This document shows, piece after piece, positions 47,701 to 60,082 of a stretch of DNA of 64,000 bases. A program made the position numbers and the translations under genes. Location: positions 1,431,001 to 1,495,000 of the forward strand of contig NC_092675.1 in assembly GCF_964355755.1 (NCBI RefSeq), read 5' to 3'. The notes beneath the pieces are model-generated. The model did no database searches and had not been told where the DNA came from. It saw only the letters and a list, made by a program, of their open reading frames with translations. This stretch comes from Antedon mediterranea (taxonomy: Eukaryota; Echinodermata; Crinoidea; Comatulida; Antedonidae). Numbering within the stretch: the first letter of the stretch is position 1; the number at the start of each line of letters is the position of its first letter.

Positions 47701-50700
47701 TCCAATGACTATCTTTACATGAGTCCACTTGGTCAGGTTTCATTGCAAACAATTTGACAAGAAACAACACAACTACAGACAACAGAAAACTTTTGCCAGC
47801 ACCAAACACACCTGTAAATAAAGTAAAGAACAATATAGGTTGGTGAATATCACATCAATGGAATTGATCATATTATCATCTTAATAGTCAAAAATTAGAG
47901 ATTCTTCATTGTTGAAGCCTACTGGCTTTAGCTTTTAGCATTTATATGCATACTTAAATCATTTAAGGGGGTTCTTTACGAAAACTAACTCACTCGCACC
48001 ACATCCCACCAAAGTGCTTTAGTCTTCAAGTCTGAAGTTTGCACTAAATTGGAAGAAGAAGTGGAAGAAGAGTGTATGGTGCATACACAGTTAAATAACT
48101 TAATAATAATAACATTTATAGACAGTCGCCTAGTCTCCAAGGGATCACCATCCGCATCTATAAATGTACAGATAGATAAAATTAGAGACCTAGTGAAAAG
48201 TGTTTTTATTTGGTGTAAAGCTCTGTCTACACTATTAAACTAGTTTAACAAAAAAAGTGTGGTGTGCCCAAATATGATAGTGACATGCCATCATCGTGTC
48301 CATATATGGGCACATCACATGTTTTTAATACATCAAGTTTGATAGTGTAGACAAGGCTTAAGACCCAAGTATATGTTTTACCATGTATTAGAGTAATAGG
48401 TGGTGTTTGTCTGCAACTGTTGTCAGTTGTTTCAAACATTGAAGCAACTTGTAGCAATGCTTCTGCTTGGTCATCATTCAGATGGTAATTATATATGAAC
48501 TCATTAGCAAGATGCACCTGTAATTACACAAAGAAAAGAGACGATTTAGGATCATCAGCTTATTGATTGACTACTACTACTACATGATCGCCAGACAGTG
48601 TGCAGTTCTCATGATGGTTGTCTGGTATCGTGGCTTTAACTGGATTCATACATATGTAAGAGACAATTTAGGATCATCAGCTCATCTAAGATTGACTACT
48701 GACATTTATCAATACTGGCACTTCTTATAAGTTGTCATCAGGTTCAACCATAGGTCATCATCAATTCTGTGTTTGGGCAATGATTTTTTCAAGAAAATAA
48801 AAAGCAGTGTAGCGTAAAATAAAACAGATTAACTTACAATATCCTGTGGGGTAAAAACAATGTATGTACTTCAGAGTTAGGTAAACAAAACATTACAATT
48901 ACTGTTCACCCAAGTAAAGCAAGATTTATTTAACAGATTTACTTACAATTTCCTGTGAGGTACAAGGAATTTTATGTTGCAGAGGTGTTCTGCAAAGTGG
49001 ACTTTTAAAGGCCTTACTACCAGAAGCTTGCTTCATATTGTCTGGGTGGTATGAACTAAAAAATAAATAAAAAAGAAATTCATTCATTCTTTATTTCGTA
49101 ATCATTGTACAAAAAAAACATACTAAAAACTCTTGAGATTGAAACAAATAAAGAAAATCAAACCACTGTACTTAAATGACAATGACCTGACGATGACCTT
49201 ACCTGTCCATAAGGTATGGAAGCACAGGAACTGAATTCAGAGAAATGTGTTCATCAATATTGTACAGCTGAGCCAGTTCACTGCTTGCATTCAATAGTAA
49301 CAGGCCATGCACTGAAGTATCTATACTCAGAATCAATGACAGTTATGAACCAAGTTGGTCATTTAAGTCTACGTCTTAATAAATGAATGAGACATACATT
49401 CAATACAACAATGATGATCGCAATAGAAATTATATATATTTATAATGCACCATATATCCAATCAATGATTGTACATAGGCGCAGTACATACATGTATAAA
49501 ACCATTATAAGAATTAAAAGAACTTAAAAAAACAAGTTCAAATACCATAAAGGTCTACGACAATTTAAACTAGTGATGCTACAGTAATTAAAACTGTTTA
49601 AAAAAAAAAAGATTTTAAAAAGGTAAAAATTTGTGTTAACAATTTTCGAACAATTATAAAATCAATCAAACGTTTTAATCAAACTCTGAATTAAAAAGAT
49701 GTGTTTTAATGGTTGTATTAAAAGACGGTATTCCTAGTAATACTAGAAAAGAATAAAAATGAAACATTTAATTACCTGAGGGCCAGTTAGAAGGTGAATA
49801 TCCAGTCACTGGTTCAATCTCTAACTCCATGTTGGATGATGGGCCATGATAGACACTTTTAGCTATGAAACTAGAGGATGGCTCAAACTGTAAACTACCA
49901 CTAATAACCCATATATCATCTAAACACAACAATACAAATATTTTTATTTAAAATAATATTTAAATTACTATTCCCATATAAAACATAATAAATATTTATA
50001 TTATAATAGCACTCAACATTCAACAAGTCACCATTTTTTTTTTGTGTTCTTCTTGTGAACTTTATTCAATCAATCGTATGTGTTCCTCTATTTTCTCCTA
50101 AACCGCAATTAAATATCTGACCTTTGGCATAAGCAGACGATACATCTTTATGTAGGAGCTTCAAGAACAGTTTCTTTTTAACACCATCTTCCATGTCTCT
50201 TCTATATTTCTTTATCCAAGGCTTTGCAAAAAATAATGCAAATATGATTAATTTACAATGCTTACTATGTGATAATATTTACAATGTTGGTGACAATGTA
50301 AAAACAACATGCCATAATGACAGTATGTTTAAAACAATGTAATGACAATGTGATAAAAAGATTCTTACAGGTAGATTGGGTTGACTGAAACCACCTCTTG
50401 CCTTCCTAATTAATTTGGCTCCACAATGTAAGGAAAGCCCAACACTCTTCATAAAATTCCTCATTTCCATCAGTGAACTCATCTTTGGTATAAATGAATT
50501 AATTTTGTCTTTGTCTACTTTGTTGGGTTTGTATTGATCTGCCCACAAGAAGAACTAAAATTCATTGAACAAATGTTTGTTAATATATAGCAGTTATAGA
50601 GGTTTGAGAGGTGGAGAGAACGGAGGATATAGGTAAACCACTAAGAAATTTAAAGCATAACTGCCTTTTAATGTAAACTACTGTAGTTGTGAAGATGGCA

Positions 50701-53700
50701 AAGAACGTGTTGAGGTGTTCAGATGTAGTAAAGAAATTAATCTAAAAAACATTTATGAAATCACCTTCTAACACAGACTAAACACTTAGGATTAGTAAGT
50801 GTCTAAGCAAGAAAGTCAGCCCTATGGTTAAGGAGGAGTTAATGTTACAAAATACAAATCAATCAAGTAGTGGTATTATACAGTAATATAAATGACGCTG
50901 ATGTTTCACTTTGGTTTTCAATTCTGATGAAAGAAACGAAGAAAACGATGACAATTTTTTGATAATCGTACCTTACATTGAGAGCTCCTTGGCTGGCTGC
51001 ATGTATAAAAGAATCTACCTTTATTTGCTCCATCTTTTTTTACGCATACAATCTTTGCCGCTATGTTGTGCTGACATGTAGGTGCAGTGGCATCAGTCTG
51101 CCTATCACAGTTAGCTGTTAAGTTACTAATATCAATCTTACTTAGTGCCTGGTGGTACTGTTGACTTAAACTGAACATAAGTATATTTAGATGTTCTGTA
51201 AAGGTAATTTAAATGTAATCTTTGTTAATTATTAAATAAGAAATAATTTTGACATAATTGTTTTAAATAGAATATTATATGAAGATAATGTTCTTCTGAA
51301 CACATTTAACTGGCTATGAAACCACTTCAAGATATCATGGTAAATGCCATCTGGTACCTGTACTAATGTTTTAATTTTAAAATAAAAAATTGACCATCAG
51401 ACCCATGTCTATAGCCAAAAATGTTTAACAATGCAAGATATAGGTGATAGGTATTGACTAATTACCTTTAATTGCTGAAGCTAATATAGTTTTATAAACT
51501 TGAATTCCTTCAAACAGTATTGGTATGACAGTTTGCCTGGTTGGTGTGGCTGCACTATCTACCTCATCCTTTGATGAAAACCTCAGCTTACTTCCTATTG
51601 ACATCTAAATAATAATACAAAGACATAATTACAGTAGGACCATTAAGCTATGCCTACAAACTAGTGTCATATGCCCAAAAATGGTGTTGATATGCCTAAA
51701 TATGGTAGTGATATGACATCATCATGTCCATATATGGGCACATCAGACTAGTTTGATAGTGTAGACAGAGCATTAGAAGAGGACAACTGTGGAAAGCAAC
51801 AAAGTCTTCCCTTAATAGGGCGAAAGAAAGTGTTCATTTAACATGAATTAAAGGAATTTTACTGTCAAGTTTACAAATGTAAAAAGTAATATCATTTTGA
51901 AAGATATTTATGTTAGAAACAAGCTAGGCTTTTTTAATTACAGGTATAACTTGAATAACTGAAATATGATTTTTTTATAAAAACCTATACTTACTATACA
52001 TTGTGAATATCTACCTGAGTATTATGTAAGGAGCTGCCCAAATTGTTGACAGGCACTGGTAATACACTATTGACATAGGGTAAACACTGATCTTCACTAA
52101 ACACTTGAAAACTCTTGTTTCTGTCATGTGTACGAATGACATTGTTTGTTTCTAGACAAGATTTCATGTCTGATAACCCAGGCTTTTGAAAGTTTCTAGA
52201 CTTTAACAATTCTAAAGATGTTGATTTATTACGACAAACTACATCTTTGTTTCTATTTCCAGAACAGGTGTTTTTATTTTCAAAATGAATTTGATGAAGG
52301 GTTTCAGTTTGCTTATTCTGGTGTGGAGAGACCTGTAAAGTTGTTTCCTGCATAGAATCTGGTCCACTGACATTGTCACCGATGGCATTAAACACTTCTT
52401 CAACATCATCTCCAAAAAAATCCTTGAGTTCATCAGCTGAAAATACAAGACAAACTATGTACATAGAAAGTTTCACATATTCAGATGATCTCTTACTATA
52501 AACACTAAACAAATTTATTACAATGTAAGTAGTACACTTATCAAAGATAAAAAATGCTACAGTAATTATTATTTGTTGTATTGTATGGCAATTTACTGTT
52601 GAGTACAGTTTTTCCGCTTACACTTCTACTTACTGTAATTAGAAAATGAAATAACTTAATTAAAAGAATGAAATATTATAAACTAGTACTGTAATTAAAA
52701 AATGAACTACATTATTGAAAATTATAACTTGCATAAAAAAAAAGAAATAACTTAATAAAGAAAAATCAATAACCTACTTACTTAATGACAAAAATAAAAT
52801 AACTTACTGAAAATAATACAATAATTTGAAAAAAAAAAATGAATTGCTTATTTAAAATTAATAACTTATTTAAATAAATAAATACAATTTTTTACTAATG
52901 AAAAAATGAATTAATAAGAAAATAAAATAACTTACTTAATGACTTATTCAAAGTTAGATTCATATTGAAAGAATTAGCATTGGACTCGATTACAGGAACA
53001 GTATCTAGAAACAAGAATAGAGAGATTTTGAATTTGCGACAACCAAGGATTTTTGGTTAATGCTTTTTAAGATCATCTGAACACTAGCACCACTATGACT
53101 TTATACTTAAAGATTATGGTTTCTCTCACGCATGTCACATCATAAAAGCATACCTAATTCCAATATACCTTCTCTTCCCTGGATAAGATTAATATCTGTA
53201 CGTTTTTTCTTGTTCATTGATATTGAATTCATTTTGCTTCCTTTGCAGGTAATTCTGGATGTGGTCAAACATTCATGAGATTGTGACTTCCCATTATTAC
53301 TCTCTAATTCTACATCTGGTGGCTGAGATATAATTGTTTTCCTTTGTCTAATGCTAAAATCTAAATTCCTATTATTATGATCATTATTTGGAGATGAGTC
53401 AAGATAATTGTCATAAACATGTTTATTTGATACAAAATATTGTGAGATGCATTTACTATCTGTTGCAGGAGTTTGTGATGACAATGGTCTTTCTGTGGAC
53501 TCAAATGTATGAGCTCGGTTGGTTTTTTCATAACTTCTTAAATCTTTAAAACCCGAAACCTCTTGACAAAATGCGCTTAATGGCTGTTGTGATCTAAATG
53601 TACCATTATCTGCCATCTTTTGGTACAGTTGATCATCTCCAGTTTCCTCTAGAACTTCTGGATACATATTATGCTGACACATAACATCTTCCTGTCCTTC

Positions 53701-56700
53701 CTGAGAATATTCATGGATATTTTCTGCTACTTTAAATGACTGAAAGTTGTCTTCTATCATCAATTGAGTACCAGATATTTCCTGATACATGGTTGTACTT
53801 CTAATCTTTTCAGGAACTTCCTGATAATCTTCTGATATTTGTACATTTCCTTCTGAAACTTCCTCAAATGATTGAGCCTTTGTACATTCCTCTGGAACTC
53901 TTTGGTAATATTCAGCACTTGTTTTTAAATTTCCTAGCCTTGAATCCTGTTTCACATCCTCATAGAATAAATTTTCATCAGCCTCAATCAAATTATACGA
54001 TAAAGATGAGTCTGGCATAAATGATTCAAAACTTATGGAATTGGCAGTAACCTCATTGAATTTCTCATCTCTATTCATTTGTGATCCATTATATACATTT
54101 TCTTGGTAACGTTGCGGTGATAGTAGATGTTTGCCTTCTTTTGTATATGTACTCCATTTATATGGCTCTTCTGCAAAACTAAAAATACCTCCTTTCCTTT
54201 TTGAAAACATATCTCGGCTTAAAGAAGTCTGTTGACGTTCTTGGTCACTGATGGAAAATGCATCTGGTAAGTTGGGTTTTTCTAGCTCATACAAATCATT
54301 ATGATGGTCACTTCTGTGAATTGGTCTCAAATGACTACGACTTGATGACCTCTTTGCAGTTTCACTGCATTTGGTACCTCTCCATACATACTCTTCAACC
54401 TTATTAGAAACCTATGTAAAATGGAAACGATTACTTTCAGAAGGAATTTGAAACAGACTATTCAACATACAAACACTTCACAATGCACAATATTCTATTA
54501 ACTAGTGAGAAAACTTACATTTAATTTCCGATCAAAGTTTTTTCTGTTTTTAGTAGTTCTAGCAGAAACAGCATTATTAACACTTTGTGTTGAAAGTATC
54601 TCATCAATTAAGTTGCGAGTTACCTCTGTGCAGTCATATGTGTTCTTGCGAAAAGTGGTATTCTCCTTGTAGGGAGATAAAGTGAAGTCTAAAGAGAAAG
54701 AATTTAAGATTAAAGATGTTTTTCAAGATTCAATTATTAAAGTATAGTGTGACAATGTATTAATGTATACACCTATTACTGTATCTGATTAAAACAATTA
54801 TTCTTACCGTTTACATGACTTTGTTTCAAAGGCTTAGAACTCCATAATTCACAACATCTATCATTAGTGGAAAATTTAGCATGTTCATATCTTAATTCAT
54901 TGAAGTCTTCAACAAGTGTCTGTTCTCTACAATGTACCTTCTCCTCATCTGGAGTCTCCCGATTTTGAAAGTAATTCAAAGAATGCGAAATTGACTGAGA
55001 ACTTAAATTAATTATTGAAGGAGACTCATCCAATTTACACCTCTTATGATTAGAAGATTTTGTATAATATTCAGTTTGGGAATGATAATCATTCATAATA
55101 TCATCTGATGATTTCATGTTTGATAATACCTTCTTTGAAACTGGGCTAGCGATTGGGACAAAATCAAAAGTATCTGCAGATGTTGAAGTTTCTTGACTAC
55201 TGGACACTGACATTGGCAATACTTGTTGGGAACTGAACAACTGAGAGCCATCACTAGTACCCTCAGGTTCACTGTTATCTACAATTATAGGCATGTCATT
55301 TTGAAAATTCTGCTTAATAATTTCGTCACAACTTTGATGCACTATGTTATCTTTATCATCACTAATTATTTCAATATTGCAGTCTTGTGTTAGAAGGTCG
55401 CAGCCTTTCTTTGAATAAAGCAACTGAGAACCATCAGATTCACATTCATCCACTATTATTGGCATTTCATTTTGTATATCCTGCAAAATTTCTTCACAAC
55501 TTTGGTGCATTATGTTATCTTTATCACGGCTAATTATTTCAGCCTCTTTTAACTTGTAGTTTATTAACAATGTTTCATCCACTTCACAAATACTATCATC
55601 AAACTCTGTAAGATTTTGCGAGTTCAAACAGCAATCAGATAAGGTACCCTCTTCATCAGATATATGAATAATTTCCTCTGATGCAACACATATCTCATTC
55701 TTTTCATTAGTTACTGATTTGGTATTTTCTTCTTCTGGTATAAGAAAGTTATTCTTCCACTCTTTACTAACACTTGTCAAATGTTTAACCAATTGCAAAT
55801 TATCTTTTTCTTCATACAACATTTTAATGTTTTTATCTAGCGTACCTGTAACAAGGTTTTCACTGTTTCCCGATTGTTCATTGCTTTTGGTCATCATTTT
55901 GTCTTCACCTGTCACAGAAACATCAAATGGAACAGTCTGGTCAAGTGTAATTATTTTACTCTCTTCTGGCATAACATAATATTTTTTCGTCTTTTCAGAT
56001 AAAGGTGAACAGCAATCTTCAACACATACTTCATAATCTTCAGTTAAGTTTTTCTCTCCAAAGACTTCAACATCATCTACTATATTTTCTGGTATTACTA
56101 AAATGTCCTTCCCTAAATTATTGTCTTCTAACTTTTGTTTGATTATGTTATTCTCTTTTGTTGGTACAAAATAACTCATTAAGAGAAATTTAGTATTTTC
56201 TTCGGATTTGTTTAAATAAACACTATTATCTGGTATCTCGGTGTTTTCAGCTTTTGATACTTCACTACTAGAAGATAAGTTGCCAATATCACAATTTTCT
56301 ACGATCTGTTTTTTGTAATCTTCTACAAGAATTTCTTCTAATTCAACTATTGGTTCTTCATAATTTATTACAATACTATCCTCAACTAAGAACATTTCAT
56401 TGCTATCATCTACATGGCTTTCTATGATGCTCTCTCCTAGTTTGTCTGAGTTGACTATATCTACATCCACTTGCACTGTCTGACTAAAAAAATCCTTACT
56501 AAATACTAAATCCATCTTGTCCTCATTAGTGCTTTCTAATCTATTGTCACTACTACTCTCCTCACAACCTTCTAAACAAGTGTTTATAAAAACTGGATCG
56601 CTAACTAAAACATTTGTATCTGGCATTATATTTTTAGTATCGGATGTTTCCAGACACATTTCTAAGTCATTCCTTTCTTTTACAAATTCAGTTTCCTCAG

Positions 56701-58788
56701 AATTATTTTCTTCAGATTTTACTGCATTTCTAGTTCTCTGTTGGTCAGATAATTTTAGTACAGTCTCTTTACAACAATTATCTATTTTAACATTAACTCT
56801 ATCCTCAATATAAACAACCTTACCAGGATTTGTCTGCATTTCTGAACAGACTTCATTGGACTGTTTCACTGGTACTTGGAATCTCTTTCTTTTGTTTCCA
56901 AGAAGTTCTAAAATCTGGATTCTATTCCTTTTCATGCCTGCATGAATACTATTTGTTTGGCACTCTCCAGTATTTGTTTGATTTAATGATGGTTGACATA
57001 TATTACTTTTGGCAGTAGAATTTGATTCTACACCATTTCTATCATCACAAACGTCTTCACTGCTGTAACTATTCAATATTCCTGACGTTTTATTCTGCTG
57101 GTTGGAGTTCTTAGAACCAGTGAATTGTTTATTACAAGGTGTAATTACACCTCTATTCTCCCTGCAATGTTGCTGCCTTGATGAATTGTTTGTGATTGAT
57201 GGAGAGAACTTTGATTGTTCCACAGGAGATTCTTTGAGACCATTCTCCAGTTTTGTATTCACTTGCCGTGGAACAGTAAATCCCTTAAATAATGAAATTA
57301 AAGACATTTGGTACATGTACTTTATATACAATTGATATTTTAAGCAGTAAACAAGTATACATAATGTAATAGATCATGATGTTTTATTATTGTGGGGTGG
57401 CTTACAGGATACAAAATCCTTTCTTAAATTCAAAGTGTATTGAATCTGGAAACAAGATAAATTTTCAAAGACCAAAACATAGTGGATGTCCTTATAACCA
57501 CATAGATGCTTTGCATGGAAATCACTCAAAGACTACAGTAAAGATAGGCTTGCAAAGAAATTATCAGAAAGACTAGAAATATGTTTATATCAGAGTTAAG
57601 TTCTGCTTCCACTTTCAAACTAGTTTGACAAAAAAAAGTATGATGTGCCCACATATGGTAATGGTATTCCCAAATATTATGATATAACATCATCGAGTCC
57701 ATATGCTGTATGGGCACATCACATGTTTTTGTCAAATAAACTTTGATAGTGTAGACAGAACTTTAGTAAATTATTATTCACAGACAAGTTCTAGGATTTG
57801 AAATATACTTTACCATTCTTGTTCTTGTAAATGTTTTAGCAGGTTTATGTTGTACACATTGTGCTTTTATAACTCCTGCTGCTGCACTGGGTGCAAGTGG
57901 TTTGCTCAATTCACCATTGCCATTATCATCAACTGTTATCAAGTATTTCGCACTCTCAAGATCAGCACCTAAATAAACCTTTAAACACAAGGAAATCCCT
58001 CGCATTTTAAATCAATATTTTTTATTTTGATATAAAAAACATTTTTTTTGTTTTGGCAAGAATAAAAATTGATCAAAAATGTCCAAGGTCAATAAACTAG
58101 GAGGATGGCAAAGTCTCATTGGCTTGATTTTCAGAAGGTAGGTTGCAATGTACATAAGACCAAAACATATCTGCATCTTTGACACCTTCCACAATAGAAA
58201 TGAATTATTGATTCAAAGATTGTAGTATTCTTTTGTTATGTTATTCACTATGTAGTAAACAAAACTCTAACTTTGGCACTTACTTGAGCTGGCTTAATGT
58301 ATAGTGTATCAATGTGACCATTGTGGTCATCATACAGATGTGCTGTGTTGTCTTGGTGTACCTTTAGTCTGCCATCATGCCAAGTTTTACTTTTCTTTGT
58401 TTTTTGATGAGTATAAAGCACCTTAAAATTAAAAATGTATCTGATTTTATAATAATAATAATAATAATAATAACAGGATTTTTATAGCGCACATACCACT
58501 CAAGAGTGCTCAAGGCGCATTTTATGTAGACAAACATTCTGTAACTCTAATTTTCTTTATATATTTAGGCAAATTGCCAATGATAACATAGGCGAATTCA
58601 TTTACATCATAACCACCAAGCCACAACTCCACTAATAATTGTTTCAGTTTCAGTGAAAAGGTGAACTGCAAAATCATCACTTTACAAATGGTACTCTTGG
58701 TTTAAAATGGGTTCAAACAATAAGTAAACTATAATGGAAATATATAACAGAAAAAGACACGTACAATGAAAACAGTACTTGATGACAT
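41735..58788 (-). CDS. ZGRF1: ZGRF1, GRF zinc finger-containing SF1 DNA helicase, complete
   Basis: UPF1-like helicase; the vertebrate protein aids homologous recombination with RAD51 at crosslinks. Exons in transcript order: 58765-58788, 58284-58421, 57814-57978, 54808-57283, 54519-54688, 53154-54411, 52936-53004, 52015-52436, 51466-51604, 50972-51195, 50369-50554, 50122-50221, 49776-49919, 49203-49320, 48947-49055, 48382-48517, 47649-47811, 47166-47243, 46304-46514, 45787-45972, 45204-45332, 44542-44750, 44080-44208, 43878-43987, 43139-43285, 42738-42947, 41735-42162. Phases close to about 2,625 codons, against roughly 2,100 in human. N-terminal DUF2439 (VLYTHQKTKKSKTWHDGRLK); long acidic middle; GRF finger CQHNIAAKIVCVKKDG with TCSQ and QCK (exon 10); Walker A GVFGAGKS (about 1960-1967); DECSQ (about 2115); GDPKQLPPTI; DAFQGGEKNVILLSC; NVALTRSK. 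About 260 residues follow the helicase core. Confidence 0.93.
43404..43580 (-). mobile_element. MITE family A, copy 8 (ZGRF1 intron) with embedded hairpin
   Basis: Inverted ends TTGTCTACACTATCAAAC and TCTGATAGTGCAGACAGAGC. The interior is inverse relative to most copies. A 36-nt hairpin is inserted inside it at 43494-43529. Confidence 0.85.
43494..43529. repeat. Near-perfect hairpin inside MITE copy 8
   Basis: Seventeen-base arms (left arm CATAGAGATATTATAGT) separated by only GA pair without mismatch. Confidence 0.95.
46098..46296. repeat. Dispersed repeat family B, copy 2 (ZGRF1 intron)
   Basis: Resembles 24809-24980. It starts with a TTATTCGATTGGGA arm and ends ACGAATACGACAATTG, abutting the exon that ends at 46304. 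Open frames across it are not genes. Confidence 0.7.
48216..48360 (+). mobile_element. MITE family A, copy 9 (ZGRF1 intron)
   Basis: Complete, about 145 bp: GCTCTGTCTACACTATTAAA at the left and TTTGATAGTGTAGACAAGGC at the right. It is only about 20 bp from the exon at 48382-48517. Confidence 0.9.
51643..51776 (+). mobile_element. MITE family A, copy 10 (ZGRF1 intron)
   Basis: The left end is shortened (AAGCTATGCCTACAAACTAG). The interior and right end TTTGATAGTGTAGACAGAGC are intact. It sits about 40 bp from the exon at 51466-51604. Confidence 0.88.
57595..57766 (+). mobile_element. MITE family A, copy 11 (ZGRF1 intron)
   Basis: More diverged: left AGTTCTGCTTCCACTTTCAA, right TTTGATAGTGTAGACAGAAC, with the interior ATGGGCACATCACATG preserved. 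It lies just after the exon at 57814-57978 in transcript order. Confidence 0.85.
58449..58525 (+). repeat. Dispersed AAT-run plus GCGC element, copy 2 (ZGRF1 intron 1)
   Basis: An AATAATAAT run is followed by TATAGCGCACATACCACTC and AGAGTGCTCAAGGCGC, matching the layout at 39787-39850. Confidence 0.78.
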
Positions 58789-60082
58789 CTTTAAAGAGTT
58801 CTGATGAGAAGATTCAAATAAAATGCTTCATGCTGTGTAAAAACAAAAAAAAAGGTTAAATTCGTGATTCGCAATATTATTATCAGCAACGCACACAATT
58901 TTAAAAATATCAAATAATCAATTCTAATTTTCAGAGGAGTGATCATTACGATGGGATTTCCTTGCGCATTTTGAAATTGTGCAGGATTTTTTGCGCAAAT
59001 CATTCAACTCGTCACGCACATATCAATTATCATCTATTATACATACGACACCGCATACTCTCTAGGGCTAGGCCCCTAATAGTAACTAATGTATTCTTAA
59101 TCACTAGGCCTACACCGCTGACCTACATTCTAGGTATGATTAGGCCTGCCTTGATTACTTAGCAGCTAGAATTAGGGCCTAGCTAGGCTAATAGTAACAC
59201 ACTCACTCAGTCTCACACACTCAGTGAGACCCATCTAGTCTCCTCGGTCTCGGTCTTCTGAAATTCAGCAGGATGCTGATTCTGAAACACAATCTGTTCT
59301 GTTGTTGTTGTTGTCAACGATAATGTTTTATTAATATCTAAGTTCTGAGTTCGTATGAAACACAGAATGAAACACAAATAGGTTACGTTTTTTATAAACA
59401 AAACTAGGCATTCAACTTTGTTATATAGGCTATTTATGTTTCTGTTTGCTGCTAGGCCTGGCGGTCTGCTGATGGTGGTGGTGTGCAGATTTTAAGCATC
59501 GCGCGCTGAATTAAATTCCGCCCTCTATAACATTTGGTATTTTTTATAGGTCGTCGTCCCCGGTCAAAATATGACCTTTAACCTACAGCCCTGGGAAATT
59601 ATTTACATACAATAGATAAACAGCTGATTAGACCTCACTGTTGCACAGATTTCGAAATCTTATTTCATTGTTGCACACTTGTTTACTTACGAAAGACAAG
59701 AAACAACTCCCCAAAACGGTAAGGCTTGTAATTATAAGTTTTAATCATAAACTTGGCATGAATTATTGATAATATTATTATCTGAACGTGGGTAGAGGAG
59801 TAAGACTTTACAACCTATCACTAACACTAACAGCTCCCGGTTCCTCTGTCTTATCATAATTTGATAGAGAAACGAACTATAGTTTTTTGTTTCCAAAGGT
59901 CGTTGTAATCTGGGACTATTGTTACATTATTTGTTGTGCAATTTATTTTACATAGTTGCCGGTGATTTCACAGTTGGCCACGTCGACTTTTAGATGTGAC
60001 TAGAAGCTGAATAAAAGTTTCAGAAGAAAGTAACCATCTTGAACAGGAGTTTTATAAGAATTTAAAGTCTGCTGAATACAAA
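58789..60082. other. Head-to-head region between ZGRF1 and MTTP
   Basis: Probable divergent promoters and 5' leaders. No coding exon is supported. GGCCTAG words cluster at 59070-59190. A candidate 5' UTR intron of MTTP runs from a donor near 59720 (CGGTAAGG) to an acceptor near 60022 (AGTTTCAG). A DR1 motif is listed separately. Confidence 0.45.
59572..59584 (-). promoter_or_regulatory. DR1-type nuclear receptor site upstream of MTTP
   Basis: On the minus strand it reads AGGTTAAAGGTCA, two AGGTxA half-sites spaced by one base, the arrangement bound by HNF4 and RXR heterodimers. It lies about 500 bp before the MTTP start codon, and closer to the transcription start if the 5' UTR intron proposed at about 59720-60022 is real. 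Vertebrate MTTP is controlled through a promoter DR1 site, so the position is suggestive. A 13-base match alone can be chance. Confidence 0.45.

Noticed and set aside
54776-57331. ATG at the start of the 851-codon frame as a separate gene start
   Set aside because: The first 16 codons precede a good splice acceptor at 57284. The exon joins the DUF2439 exons upstream in phase, so translation starts at 58788.
55719-57335. Plus-strand frames across the large ZGRF1 exon
   Set aside because: They are complements of a well-supported 2.5 kb coding exon, with Ser/Leu-rich shadow composition.
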